Assembly: GCA_019116455.1 (NCBI GenBank)
Contig: DXBR01000049.1
Location: forward strand, 1-64,000
DNA from: Anaerobutyricum stercoris
GTDB lineage: Bacteria > Bacillota > Clostridia > Lachnospirales > Lachnospiraceae
Length of the DNA: 64,000 nucleotides
Reading direction: 5' to 3'
A program made the position numbers and the translations under genes. Below the pieces are notes generated by a model that was not told the origin of the DNA, ran no database searches, and saw only the letters and a program-made list of their open reading frames with translations. The first letter of the stretch is position 1. Each line of letters begins with the position of its first letter. Shown here piece after piece: positions 23,029 to 32,207 of this stretch.

Positions 23029-25950
23029 ATGCTGAATATTTCAGAATTAAAAAGCTATGTGCTCAAAGAGCGCAAACAAATAGAAGAACTGCATGGAGTG
23101 GGATATGTACTGGAGCATAAACGTTCGGGCGCCAGAGTGCTGCTTATCGACAATGATGACACCAACAAGGTGTTCAGCATTGCGTTCCGGACGCCGCCGG
23201 CGGACGATACCGGCGTGGCGCACATTCTGGAGCACTCGGTGCTCTGCGGTTCCGCAAAGTTTCCGTCCAAGGACCCGTTCGTGGAGCTGGCCAAAGGCTC
23301 GCTCAATACATTTTTAAATGCCATGACTTATCCGGACAAGACCGTATACCCTATCGCCAGCTGCAACGACCAGGATTATCATAACCTGATGCATGTATAT
23401 CTTGACGCGGTTTTTTATCCCAACATTTATAAAAGAGACGAGATACTCAAGCAGGAAGGCTGGCATTACGAGCTGGACAGCGCCGACGGGGAGCTGAAGT
23501 TCAACGGCGTGGTTTACAACGAGATGAAGGGTGTGTTCTCCTCTGCCGACGATCTGCTGCAGAGAAAGATTCAGGCGGCGCTTCTGAAGGATACGCCGTA
23601 TTTCTACGAGTCAGGCGGAGATCCGGACGCTATTCCGGAGCTGACCAGAGAAGGTTTTCTGAATTTCCACCGCAAATATTACCATCCGTCCAACAGCTAT
23701 ATTTATCTGTATGGAAATGTGGATTTTGCCAGGGAATTGTCGTTCATTGATGAAGAGTATCTGAGCCGTTTTGATAAGAAGGAGATTCATTCGGAGCTTG
23801 CGCTGCAGAAGCCGTTTGAGACGCCGGTTACAGTGACGGATACGTATCCGGTGTCCGAGGATGAAGAAAACGCCGGGGAAGGTATTTATCTCAGTTATAA
23901 TACCGTGGCCGGATTAAGCAGTGATAATGAGGAGATGCTGGCGCTGCAGATTCTTGAGTATGTGCTGTTTTCCATGCCGGGAGCTCCAGTGCGTAAAGCG
24001 ATTATTGACGCTGGTATCGGAAAAGACGTGGACAGTTACCTGGATGCCGGTATTCAACAGCCTGTTTTCTCTGTTATCGTTAAAAATGTACAGCAGGGGA
24101 AAGAGGAATTATTCAAAAAAGTTATAGAGCAGGCTCTCGCAGAACAGGCCGAAAATGGTATGAATAAAAAGGCAATTTATTCTTCTATTAATAATTTTGA
24201 GTTCAAATACCGGGAGGCAAGCTTCGGCCGCTATCCAAAAGGTCTCATCTACGGTCTGAATTTTTTAAATACATGGCTCTATGACGATAACAGAGCTATG
24301 GATCTGGGAGATACACTGACGCCTCTGGCGAACCTCAAGAAAAAAGTAGATACCGGCTATTTTGAAGAACTGGTGAAGAAATATCTTCTCAACAACACCC
24401 ACAAAGCGTTTGTGAACCTGTATCCGGAAAAGGGCAAAAATGAACGTGCAGACGCGGAGTTAAAACGGCAGCTTGCGGGTATTAAAGGAACTCTGGATAA
24501 GAAACAATTATATTTTCTGACAGAACAGACCAGAAAACTGAAAGAGTTTCAGGAGACGCCGTCCACCCAGGAGGAACTGGAGAAGATTCCTCTGCTGAAG
24601 CTGTCCGATATCGGAAGAGAAGCTCTTCCGTATAAAAATAAAGAGATGATTATTGGAGGGATTCCGGCTGTTGTTCACGATTACCGCACTAACGGTATTG
24701 TGTATCTGGATTTCTCCTTTGATACCACGGAGCTGCCGAAAGAGCTGATTCCATATGCAACCTTGCTGGTGGAATTGTATCGTTACGTCGATACAGAGCA
24801 TTACAGCTACAATGATCTCGCCACAGAGATTAATCTCAAAATCGGCGGCATTGCGTTCCAGACCGGTATTTATCCTCTGATATGGAAAAGAGACGGTTTC
24901 CGTCCGTATTTCAGTATACGCATGAAATGTCTCGGCGAGCAGGTGCCGAACGGCATGGCGCTTATGGAAGAGATTCTTTTTACTTCAAAGCTTCATGATG
25001 AGAAGCGATTAAAAGAGATTATTTCTGAGATGCGGACAAGAATGGATACCCGCATTCCTGCGGCGGGCCATGTGTATGCGGCCAACCGCGCACTGTCGTA
25101 TGTGGATCCGATGATGAAATACAAAGAAATTGCCGAAGGTATAGATTTTTATGATTTTGTAAAGAGCCTGGATCATCAGTTTGAAGAGAAAAAAGAAATG
25201 CTGGTGGAGAATCTTTTCCACGCCGCCCGGTGCATTTTCCGAAAGGAGAATCTGATCGTGAGTCTGACAGGAGAGTTTAATTTTAAATCCCTTCTGGAAG
25301 AGCATTTTACGCATTTTGGCGCACAGCTTTATGACGTGCCTTGCGTCAAGACAGCTCCGCAGATGGAAATGTGCAGATTAAACGAAGGCTTCCGCACCTC
25401 CAGTAAAGTGCAGTATGTGGCTACAGCCGGACGGTTTGAGCGGGAAGGACAGGATTATACCGGAGCACTTCGGGTGTTAAAGACTATTTTCTCCTATGAT
25501 TATCTGTGGGTAAATATTCGTGTCACCGGAGGCGCTTACGGATGTATGTGCGGTTTCTCCAGAAATGGCTACGGCTATCTGGTTTCTTACCGTGACCCGC
25601 ATCTGACCGCCACCCTGGATGTCTACAAGAATGCGGCGGATTATGTGCGCACCTTCGATGTGAGTGACCGGGATATGACCAAATATATTATCGGAACCAT
25701 CAGTTCCATGGATCAGCCTCTGGAGCCGTCGGCTCTTGGCGACCGTTCCTTCATGGGATATCTTACGGGAACTACGCCGGAAATGCTCCAGAAAGAAAGA
25801 GAGCAGGTGCTGAACACCACCCAGGGCGGCATCCGTGCTCTGGCTCCGTACATGGAAGCGCTCATGGAAGCGGGCACTGTCTGCGCCATCGGTAATGACA
25901 AGAAGATTCAGGAAGCGGAGATTTTTGAAAATACACGGATGTTGATGTAA
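23029..25950 (+). CDS. M16C zinc metallopeptidase (presequence-protease-like)
   Basis: This 973-aa protein has the length and four-lobed layout of the M16C subfamily (PreP/Cym1/falcilysin type), which degrades short unfolded peptides in a closed chamber. The inverted zinc motif is H65-ILE-H69, with EH as the catalytic pair and a distal Glu in NGVVYNEMKGVF (near 165). The C-terminal half retains the fold without zinc ligands. No signal peptide is present, so it acts in the cytoplasm. AGGAGG is 8 bp upstream of ATG. It is followed after 73 bp by era. The first 70 codons are more G+C-rich than the island just upstream, marking the return to core sequence. Confidence 0.92.
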   Translation: MLNISELKSYVLKERKQIEELHGVGYVLEHKRSGARVLLIDNDDTNKVFSIAFRTPPADDTGVAHILEHSVLCGSAKFPSKDPFVELAKGSLNTFLNAMTYPDKTVYPIASCNDQDYHNLMHVYLDAVFYPNIYKRDEILKQEGWHYELDSADGELKFNGVVYNEMKGVFSSADDLLQRKIQAALLKDTPYFYESGGDPDAIPELTREGFLNFHRKYYHPSNSYIYLYGNVDFARELSFIDEEYLSRFDKKEIHSELALQKPFETPVTVTDTYPVSEDEENAGEGIYLSYNTVAGLSSDNEEMLALQILEYVLFSMPGAPVRKAIIDAGIGKDVDSYLDAGIQQPVFSVIVKNVQQGKEELFKKVIEQALAEQAENGMNKKAIYSSINNFEFKYREASFGRYPKGLIYGLNFLNTWLYDDNRAMDLGDTLTPLANLKKKVDTGYFEELVKKYLLNNTHKAFVNLYPEKGKNERADAELKRQLAGIKGTLDKKQLYFLTEQTRKLKEFQETPSTQEELEKIPLLKLSDIGREALPYKNKEMIIGGIPAVVHDYRTNGIVYLDFSFDTTELPKELIPYATLLVELYRYVDTEHYSYNDLATEINLKIGGIAFQTGIYPLIWKRDGFRPYFSIRMKCLGEQVPNGMALMEEILFTSKLHDEKRLKEIISEMRTRMDTRIPAAGHVYAANRALSYVDPMMKYKEIAEGIDFYDFVKSLDHQFEEKKEMLVENLFHAARCIFRKENLIVSLTGEFNFKSLLEEHFTHFGAQLYDVPCVKTAPQMEMCRLNEGFRTSSKVQYVATAGRFEREGQDYTGALRVLKTIFSYDYLWVNIRVTGGAYGCMCGFSRNGYGYLVSYRDPHLTATLDVYKNAADYVRTFDVSDRDMTKYIIGTISSMDQPLEPSALGDRSFMGYLTGTTPEMLQKEREQVLNTTQGGIRALAPYMEALMEAGTVCAIGNDKKIQEAEIFENTRMLM

Positions 25951-26023
25951 TAAAAACATGGTACAGCTCCGACAGTGATCGTCAATGAAGATTGCTGCCG
26001 GAGCATTTATGAGAGGAGAATAT

Positions 26024-26926
26024 ATGAGTAAGTTTAAATCAGGATTTGTAACGATCATCGGGCGACCAAATGTTGGCAAATCCACACTGATGAACCGTCT
26101 GATCGGACAGAAGATCGCCATCACCTCCAGCAAGGCGCAGACCACGAGAAACAGGATTCAGACAGTCTACACCTGTGAGGAAGGACAGATCGTCTTTCTG
26201 GATACGCCGGGTATCAACAAGGCTAAAAACAAGTTGGGTGATTACATGCTGATGGCAGCGGAACGCACGCTGAATGAGGTGGATCTGGTGCTGTGGCTGG
26301 TGGAGCCGACTACATTTATCGGCGGCGGCGAACAGTACATTATCGAAAAGCTTCAGAATGTGAAGACTCCTATTTTTCTGGTCATCAATAAAACGGATCT
26401 GGCAAAAGAGGAGGAAATTTTAAAAGCCATCGTCGCCTATAAGGATAAAGTAAATTTTGCCGAGGTCATCCCGGTCAGCGCCCTGGAGGGAACCAATACT
26501 CAGGATTTGATCGATACTATTTTCAGATATCTGCCAGAGGGGCCGATGTACTATGACGAGGACACGGTGACCGATCAGCCGGAGAGACAGATCGTGGCGG
26601 AGCTTATCCGCGAGAAGGCGCTGCGTCTTTTAAGTCAGGAGATTCCTCACGGCATCGCTGTGGTCATCGAGCGCATGAAAATTCGTCCGAAAGGAAATAT
26701 CGTGGATATTGAAGCTACCATCATCTGTGAGAGAGATTCCCACAAGGGCATCATCATCGGAAAGAAGGGAGCTATGATTAAAGAAATAGGTTCCACCGCC
26801 CGGCAGGAGATCGAGAATCTTCTTGACATGAAGGTGAATCTCAAAATGTGGGTGAAAGTCAAGAAAGACTGGCGGGACAGCGACCTGCTGTTGAAGAATT
26901 ACGGATATAATAAGAAAGAGCTGTAG
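26024..26926 (+). CDS. era: GTPase Era
   Basis: This 300-aa ribosome-assembly GTPase binds the 3' end of 16S rRNA. G1 GRPNVGKST (about 13-21), G3 DTPGI, G4 NKTD and G5 SAL are present, and the C-terminal KH domain shows IIIGKKGAMIKEIG (near 245). ATG 26024 follows GAGAGGAG; the frame's earlier ATG (25985) adds a non-family extension. It lies 47 bp before recO, the usual clostridial pairing. Confidence 0.97.
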   Translation: MSKFKSGFVTIIGRPNVGKSTLMNRLIGQKIAITSSKAQTTRNRIQTVYTCEEGQIVFLDTPGINKAKNKLGDYMLMAAERTLNEVDLVLWLVEPTTFIGGGEQYIIEKLQNVKTPIFLVINKTDLAKEEEILKAIVAYKDKVNFAEVIPVSALEGTNTQDLIDTIFRYLPEGPMYYDEDTVTDQPERQIVAELIREKALRLLSQEIPHGIAVVIERMKIRPKGNIVDIEATIICERDSHKGIIIGKKGAMIKEIGSTARQEIENLLDMKVNLKMWVKVKKDWRDSDLLLKNYGYNKKEL

Positions 26927-26973
26927 CCGGGCAAGAATGTTTGGTAGCAGGACAGGTAAGGCAGGCAGAGGAT

Positions 26974-27717
26974 ATGAGTGAACAGACAAAGGTGACGGGA
27001 ATTGTATTATCCGTGTATCCCGTCGGAGAAAATGACAGACGTCTGACCATACTGACGAAGGAAAGAGGGAAGATTCAGGTATTTGCCAGAGGATGCCGCA
27101 AGCCGAATTACCCTCTTTTTGGCGTGACCCAGCCCCTCATCTACTGTGAATTTATGATCACCGAGGGACGCAGATACAATTATCTCAATTCCGCGGAAGG
27201 AAAGAATTATTTTCCCCATCTGAAAGAAGACCTGGAGAGCATTTATTACAGTACATATTTCGCGGAGCTGGCGGAATATTTTACTGTGGAGGGCATGGAT
27301 GAGAGGAATATCCTGAACCTGCTCTTTGTGACCTTCTCGGCCATGGAAAAGGGGAAGGTGCCGCTTCCCCTCATCCGACGCATCTATGAACTGAAGATTC
27401 TTCAGTATTATGGCATTGGCATGGAGGTATTCCAGTGCATTTCCTGCGGGAAGACGGAGAACCTGGATACGCTGTCCTTCGAGGCGGGCGGCGTGCTGTG
27501 CCATGACTGCGCCCACGGGAGCGCCCGGGGCGGGACTCATGTAGAACCTGCAGTACTCTATACCATGCAGTACATTTTGAGTATCCCGCTGCAGCGGCTT
27601 TACAGCTTCGTGCTCAAAGAAGACATTTTTCTGGAATTTCAGTGGATCGTGAAGCGTTTCTTCCGGATTCATGTGGAGCACCGGTTCAAGTCGGCGGAGA
27701 TGCTGGAGGAGTTGTGA
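26974..27717 (+). CDS. recO: DNA repair protein RecO
   Basis: This 247-aa protein promotes RecA loading and strand annealing in the RecF pathway. An N-terminal OB fold (residues 1-80, with the expected VTGIVLSVYPVGENDRRLTIL) precedes a helical domain and a zinc site of two cysteine pairs (CISC near 156 and CHDC near 177). ATG 26974 is the family start; GCAGAGG is a modest ribosome site. It probably shares a transcript with era. Confidence 0.95.
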   Translation: MSEQTKVTGIVLSVYPVGENDRRLTILTKERGKIQVFARGCRKPNYPLFGVTQPLIYCEFMITEGRRYNYLNSAEGKNYFPHLKEDLESIYYSTYFAELAEYFTVEGMDERNILNLLFVTFSAMEKGKVPLPLIRRIYELKILQYYGIGMEVFQCISCGKTENLDTLSFEAGGVLCHDCAHGSARGGTHVEPAVLYTMQYILSIPLQRLYSFVLKEDIFLEFQWIVKRFFRIHVEHRFKSAEMLEEL

Positions 27718-27804
27718 AGGACGAAGGGGATCGCGGCAAGAAGCGCGGTTAAAATGAAAACGGGGAAAACGCAGCTCAAAATGCCGTGGGACAGGAAAAA
27801 AGTC

Positions 27805-27833
27805 TTGAAAAGAACCACTATCCACGGTAGAAT
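27805..27833 (+). promoter_or_regulatory. Sigma-A promoter of the glycyl-tRNA synthetase gene
   Basis: TTGAAA (27805-27810) and TAGAAT (27828-27833) are 17 bp apart. The 74-nt distance to the ATG is too short for a T-box, and no specifier stem or T-box sequence is seen. Confidence 0.75.
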
Positions 27834-27906
27834 AGAAAACGATTATAAAATGCGCCGGCATTATGTTAGAAGAGCGGCAAATTAAAAGAAAAAAGAGGTA
27901 GACATT

Positions 27907-29295
27907 ATGGAAAAAACAATGGATAAGATTATTGCCCTTGCCAAGGCGAGAGGCTTCGTATATCAGGGTTCCGAGATTTACGGCGGCCTTGCCAACACAT
28001 GGGATTACGGTAATCTGGGCGTGGAGCTTAAGAACAATGTCAAGAGAGCATGGTGGAAGAAGTTCATCCAGGAGAGCCCGTACAATGTAGGTGTGGACTG
28101 TGCGATCCTCATGAACCCGCAGACATGGGTGGCCTCCGGTCATCTGGGCGGTTTCTCCGATCCGCTGATGGACTGTAAGGAATGTAAGGAAAGATTCCGT
28201 GCCGACCAGCTCATCGAAGACTACGCAAAAGAGAACGGCATCGAGCTGCCATCATCCATCGACGGCTGGAGCCAGGAGGAGATGAAGGCGTTTATCGACG
28301 AGCACAATGTGCCGTGTCCAAGCTGCGGCAAGCATAATTTTACCGACATCCGTCAGTTCAACCTGATGTTCAAGACCTTCCAGGGTGTTACCGAGGACGC
28401 GAAGAACACGGTATACCTTCGTCCGGAGACTGCCCAGGGTATTTTTGTCAACTTTAAAAATGTACAGAGAACTTCCAGAAAGAAAGTTCCGTTCGGTATC
28501 GGACAGATCGGTAAGTCCTTCCGTAACGAGATTACGCCGGGTAACTTTACTTTCCGTACCAGAGAGTTTGAGCAGATGGAGCTGGAGTTCTTCTGCAAAC
28601 CGGATACAGATCTGGAATGGTTCGCTTACTGGAAAGATTACTGTGTGAACTGGCTGAAAGAGCTGGGTATCAAAGACGAGGAAATGCGGATTCGTGACCA
28701 TGAGAAAGAAGAATTGTCTTTCTACTCTAAGGCAACTTCCGATATCGAGTTCCTCTTCCCGTTCGGCTGGGGCGAGCTGTGGGGTATCGCAGACCGTACC
28801 GACTATGACCTGAGCCGTCATCAGGAAGTGTCCGGAGAGGATATGAGCTACTTTGACGATGAGGAGAAGAGAAAATACATTCCGTATGTTATCGAGCCGT
28901 CTCTGGGTGCTGACCGTGTGACTTTGGCTTTCCTGTGTTCCGCTTATGATGAAGAGGAGATCAAGGAAGGCGACGTGCGTAACGTGCTGCACTTCCATCC
29001 GGCCATCGCACCGGTGAAGATCGGCGTGCTGCCGCTGTCCAAGAAGCTTGCTGAGGGAGCAGAGAAGATTTATCAGGAACTGTCCAAGACCTACAACTGC
29101 GAGTACGATGACAGAGGAAATATCGGTAAGAGATACCGTCGTCAGGACGAGATCGGTACTCCTTACTGCATCACTTACGACTTTGATTCTGTGGAAGACG
29201 GCGCCGTGACCATCCGTGACCGTGACACCATGGAGCAGGAGAGAGTGAAGATTGAAGATCTGCAGGCATACTTCGCAGAGAAATTCGCTTACTGA
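27907..29295 (+). CDS. glyS: Glycyl-tRNA synthetase, single-chain class II
   Basis: This 462-aa dimeric alpha2-type GlyRS charges tRNA-Gly. Visible are the N-terminal motif 1 region (GFVYQGSEIYGG), motif 2 (SFRNEITP, RTREFEQMELEFF), motif 3 (EPSLGADRV) and the C-terminal anticodon-binding domain (about 365-462). Length is normal for the bacterial single-chain form. Codon use is strongly biased to preferred codons, as for a highly expressed gene. It is monocistronic, with its own promoter and a 15-bp bidirectional terminator downstream. Confidence 0.97.
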   Translation: MEKTMDKIIALAKARGFVYQGSEIYGGLANTWDYGNLGVELKNNVKRAWWKKFIQESPYNVGVDCAILMNPQTWVASGHLGGFSDPLMDCKECKERFRADQLIEDYAKENGIELPSSIDGWSQEEMKAFIDEHNVPCPSCGKHNFTDIRQFNLMFKTFQGVTEDAKNTVYLRPETAQGIFVNFKNVQRTSRKKVPFGIGQIGKSFRNEITPGNFTFRTREFEQMELEFFCKPDTDLEWFAYWKDYCVNWLKELGIKDEEMRIRDHEKEELSFYSKATSDIEFLFPFGWGELWGIADRTDYDLSRHQEVSGEDMSYFDDEEKRKYIPYVIEPSLGADRVTLAFLCSAYDEEEIKEGDVRNVLHFHPAIAPVKIGVLPLSKKLAEGAEKIYQELSKTYNCEYDDRGNIGKRYRRQDEIGTPYCITYDFDSVEDGAVTIRDRDTMEQERVKIEDLQAYFAEKFAY

Positions 29296-29331
29296 TCCTG
29301 CGAATGAATGAAGATTTGTGAGAATAAAAAG

Positions 29332-29370
29332 ACCGGCAGCGGCCAGTGGGATTCTGGCCGCTGCCGGTTT
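29332..29370. terminator. Bidirectional terminator, glyS / DUF4179 gene
   Basis: A perfect 15-bp G+C-rich stem (29332-29346 with 29354-29368) has a 7-nt loop and is flanked by A5 on the left and T4 on the right. It serves the rightward glyS and leftward anti-sigma transcripts. Confidence 0.92.
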
Positions 29371-29376
29371 TCCTCA

Positions 29377-30564
29377 TTAGCGCAGGGAAATCGTAAAGGA
29401 ATCGCCGATCGGATAAAAAATATCTTCTTCTGACATATAGCCTGTGTCTGAATATAGGACAGAATTGTTGGCAGCATATGGTGTGAGAGTGATGGAAGAC
29501 GCTTCTGTGGCGATGGTGTAGGTATCGATATAAGAATCATTGACCATTTCGCCTTTCCCGTTTCCGTTATCATCATATTCGTAGTGGGTTGTGTACAGCT
29601 CCACCATATTGCCGAGATTATCCTTTCCTTTTAATATAATAGTATAGTTGAGATTATGAGCGCGGCCTTCCGTAACGTATTTCACTTTCTGACTGATAGG
29701 ATTACCGGCGTAACTTTGGAAAGTAATCAAAGTGCCATCCGGGAGAGTGGCGGAAGCATTCAGCGCAACATTTTTAGTGTCAGCTCGCAGGGCGTCTGGG
29801 GATACGGTAAATTCCAGGCTGCCAAGACGAATCGGGAAAGAACTGGAAGAAGCTTCTGGGTTATCCATATAAAATACAAGCTCCATTTTTTGTGCTCCGG
29901 ACAGAGAGACCGCGGATGGAATGTTAAAATCGTACTGGTTGTAAAATGCAGAGTCTCCCATCTTGTGGTGTCCAGTGCCCCCGCCGCCGCGGGAGAGAAC
30001 TTCGCCATTCATGCGAATCTGTGGATGAATATCAAAATTATCTTCGTTGAGCGCCGGATCGGCATCGTCACCCAGGAAAGCTGTGTAAGACACCAGCAAA
30101 GTATCGTCATCCCAGATGACGTCGTGGAGAACGACGGTAATCCCATCTTTAGTAAAGGATTGTTCCACGACGGTCTGATAGGAACTGATGTCTCCTGTGA
30201 TGCCGAGGAAAATAGCCAGATTATACAGTAGTTTTTGTGATTCTGCGTAAACACGCTGCCGGATTGGTGTGCAGAAGGCGCCTGCCAGAAAAACGAGGAC
30301 GGCTGCTGCCGCTGCGTAATGTTTCCAGGAAAGTTTTCTGGTGCGTGCACTATCGACAGCTGTGGAATCTTCTTCGGCAGGTGTATGGTTGGCGGCCGGG
30401 AAATCTTTTTTAATACGTGCGCTGCCGGCAGCCGAATGAGCCTGTATCTTTGCTGATACCGCCTGTTTCCACCTCTTGATTTCCTCTTCCTGTATCGGGG
30501 AGGACTCAAAGGCTTCCGTGTGGTTATCTATTTCATTGAGTAAAATGTAAATATCTTCTCTCAT
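29377..30564 (-). CDS. DUF4179 protein, probable anti-sigma factor
   Basis: This 395-aa membrane protein has a cytoplasmic N-terminal region (1-100) that probably holds the sigma factor. One membrane helix follows (about 110-127, AAAAAVLVFLAGAFC), then a large extracytoplasmic beta-rich DUF4179 domain (about 135-395). It starts 2 bp after the sigma gene stop, with its ribosome site (GGAGGAGG) inside the end of that gene, so the two are coupled. By analogy with other such pairs it keeps the sigma factor inactive until an envelope signal arrives. The signal is unknown. Confidence 0.87.
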   Translation of the reverse strand: MREDIYILLNEIDNHTEAFESSPIQEEEIKRWKQAVSAKIQAHSAAGSARIKKDFPAANHTPAEEDSTAVDSARTRKLSWKHYAAAAAVLVFLAGAFCTPIRQRVYAESQKLLYNLAIFLGITGDISSYQTVVEQSFTKDGITVVLHDVIWDDDTLLVSYTAFLGDDADPALNEDNFDIHPQIRMNGEVLSRGGGGTGHHKMGDSAFYNQYDFNIPSAVSLSGAQKMELVFYMDNPEASSSSFPIRLGSLEFTVSPDALRADTKNVALNASATLPDGTLITFQSYAGNPISQKVKYVTEGRAHNLNYTIILKGKDNLGNMVELYTTHYEYDDNGNGKGEMVNDSYIDTYTIATEASSITLTPYAANNSVLYSDTGYMSEEDIFYPIGDSFTISLR

Positions 30565-30566
30565 AG

Positions 30567-31235
30567 CTATTGACCTCCTCCGTTTCTTTTTCTTATGACG
30601 GTCGCCTCGTCTTCTGACGGGGTTTCCCGGGATTCTATGTTATTCTTCTGTCCTGCGCGGGGAAATAAATTGCGAAGCTTCCGTTTGCCGCGGGACAGTC
30701 GGTTGTACAGTACGGATTTTTCTGTTCCGGTTTCCTGAGAGATCTCATCAAAGGATTTTTCTTCCACATACAGTTTCAAGAACAGCTCCTGGTCTCTGGG
30801 CTTCAGGCAGGCGAGTATTTCCTGCGTTTCTCTGGAGAATTCTTTCAGAAACTGCGTCTGTATCCTTTCCGGGGATTCTCCGGAGAACGACATCTCTGTA
30901 TCCTGCGGCTGCCCGCTCAAAATATTGTCGGCTTGTTCAAGGCTTCGTTCCATCAGCTGTCTGGCGTACTTTCTCTTGTAGTCCAGCGCTTTCAGTCTTG
31001 CAATGCCTGCGATCCAGTTGGCAAAAGGGTTTCTCTCCGGGCGGAAAGAATCAATGTGATTCCAGACGGCGAAGAATACATCGCTGATACATTCTTCCTC
31101 ATACTGAGAGAGAATGTTCAGATATCGGTGCGTCACAGACTTCACGAGACCTCCATAATGAATCATCACGTATTCAAGAGCCTGTTCATTTCTCCTGGAA
31201 AGCTCCTGAACAAAGTTTTGTTCTGTTATTTTCAT
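30567..31235 (-). CDS. ECF-type sigma-70 factor
   Basis: This 222-aa sigma factor has only region 2 (about 10-90, with FFAVWNHIDSFRPERNPFANWIAGIARLKALDYKRKY) and region 4 (about 140-195, LKPRDQELFLKLYVEEKSFDEISQETG followed by TEKSVLYNRLSRGKRKLRN), separated by a longer-than-usual polar linker. AGGAGG stands before the ATG. It is upstream of, and coupled to, the DUF4179 anti-sigma gene. It shares a 177-bp divergent promoter region with the esterase gene, which may be one of its targets. Confidence 0.92.
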   Translation of the reverse strand: MKITEQNFVQELSRRNEQALEYVMIHYGGLVKSVTHRYLNILSQYEEECISDVFFAVWNHIDSFRPERNPFANWIAGIARLKALDYKRKYARQLMERSLEQADNILSGQPQDTEMSFSGESPERIQTQFLKEFSRETQEILACLKPRDQELFLKLYVEEKSFDEISQETGTEKSVLYNRLSRGKRKLRNLFPRAGQKNNIESRETPSEDEATVIRKRNGGGQ

Positions 31236-31276
31236 AAGCCTCCCCCTCCTTTCTGCGGTCGCTGCCTTATTGATTT

Positions 31277-31305
31277 AGTATACCGCTTGTACTTTATATT
31301 CGCAA
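31277..31305 (-). promoter_or_regulatory. Promoter of the sigma/anti-sigma operon
   Basis: On the minus strand, TTGCGA (31305-31300) and TATACT (31282-31277) are separated by 17 bp. This is a housekeeping-type promoter; an ECF-type site for self-regulation is not obvious. Confidence 0.6.
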
Positions 31306-31351
31306 ATGCAGAGGAAAATCTATCATTTTCCGGCAAATTTTTTTGAGAATG

Positions 31352-31380
31352 TTGCAAATTATTGGCGGCTGCGGTATGCT
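31352..31380 (+). promoter_or_regulatory. Promoter of the esterase gene
   Basis: TTGCAA (31352-31357) and TATGCT (31375-31380) are 17 bp apart, 33 bp before the ATG and divergent from the sigma operon promoter. Confidence 0.55.
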
Positions 31381-31412
31381 GAATGAAAAACATAAACGAA
31401 AGGAAAGTGGAA

Positions 31413-32207
31413 ATGGCATATTTAAGAATGGACTTTTTATCAGAAGCGCTTCAGAAGATTACAACGATGAGCATCGTGATTCCCAACGATGTGTCGGCGG
31501 AAGAGAAAGAAGGAAACGCATATTATGAAAGAGGGATGAAGACGCTGTATCTTCTCCATGGATTCACAGGAAATGATACAGACTGGATATGTGGAACTAA
31601 TATCCATACTCTGTGCAAGAAATATAATTTTGCGGTGGTATGTCCCTGCGGTGACAACAGCTTTTATCTGGACCGGGAAATGACCGGAGGGAAATACAGT
31701 ACCTTTATTGGAAAAGAGCTGGTGGAATACACGAGAAAGGTTTTCGAGTTCTCTGACCGGAGAGAGGATACGTTTATCGGTGGTTTTTCCATGGGCGGTT
31801 ATGGTTCTATTGTGAATGGCATGAAGTATTATAAAACTTTCGGGAAGATTATGGCCTTTTCTTCGGCGCTGCATCTGGATGAAATGGTGGATAAAGGGGG
31901 AGACTATACCCATGAGCTGTTTAATGAGGCGTATTTGAAAGAGATTTTCGGAAAACCGGGACAGCTCCGGGAAAGTGACAGAAATCCAAAGTATCTGATC
32001 GGGCAGATCAAAAAAGCGGGCGGAGAGATTCCGGATCTGTATCTTGCCTGTGGTACAGAGGACAGCCTTATTGATGAAAACCGCAGTTTCCGGGCGTATC
32101 TGGAAGAAAACCAGATTCCAGTGCTTTATCACGAGCAGCCGGGCGAGCATGACTGGGATTATTGGAATAAAGAACTGCAGCCGGCGGTGAGATGGCTGAT
32201 GGAATAG
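31413..32207 (+). CDS. Esterase D / tributyrin-esterase-like alpha/beta hydrolase
   Basis: This 264-aa serine hydrolase is of the S-formylglutathione hydrolase/EstA family. The nucleophile elbow is GFSMGG (Ser126), the oxyanion region is LLHGFTGND (48-56), and the acid and histidine are expected at SLIDEN and GEHDWDYW near the C-terminus. There is no signal peptide, so it is cytoplasmic. ATG 31413 follows GAAAGGAAAG; the longer frame from 31383 lacks a site. Substrates are probably short acyl esters, possibly acetylated sugars. It is divergent from the ECF sigma operon. Confidence 0.87.
   Translation: MAYLRMDFLSEALQKITTMSIVIPNDVSAEEKEGNAYYERGMKTLYLLHGFTGNDTDWICGTNIHTLCKKYNFAVVCPCGDNSFYLDREMTGGKYSTFIGKELVEYTRKVFEFSDRREDTFIGGFSMGGYGSIVNGMKYYKTFGKIMAFSSALHLDEMVDKGGDYTHELFNEAYLKEIFGKPGQLRESDRNPKYLIGQIKKAGGEIPDLYLACGTEDSLIDENRSFRAYLEENQIPVLYHEQPGEHDWDYWNKELQPAVRWLME

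Noticed and set aside
27718..27906. Possible T-box before glyS
   Set aside because: The promoter lies only 74 nt before the ATG, too short for a T-box, and no specifier or T-box core sequence is visible.
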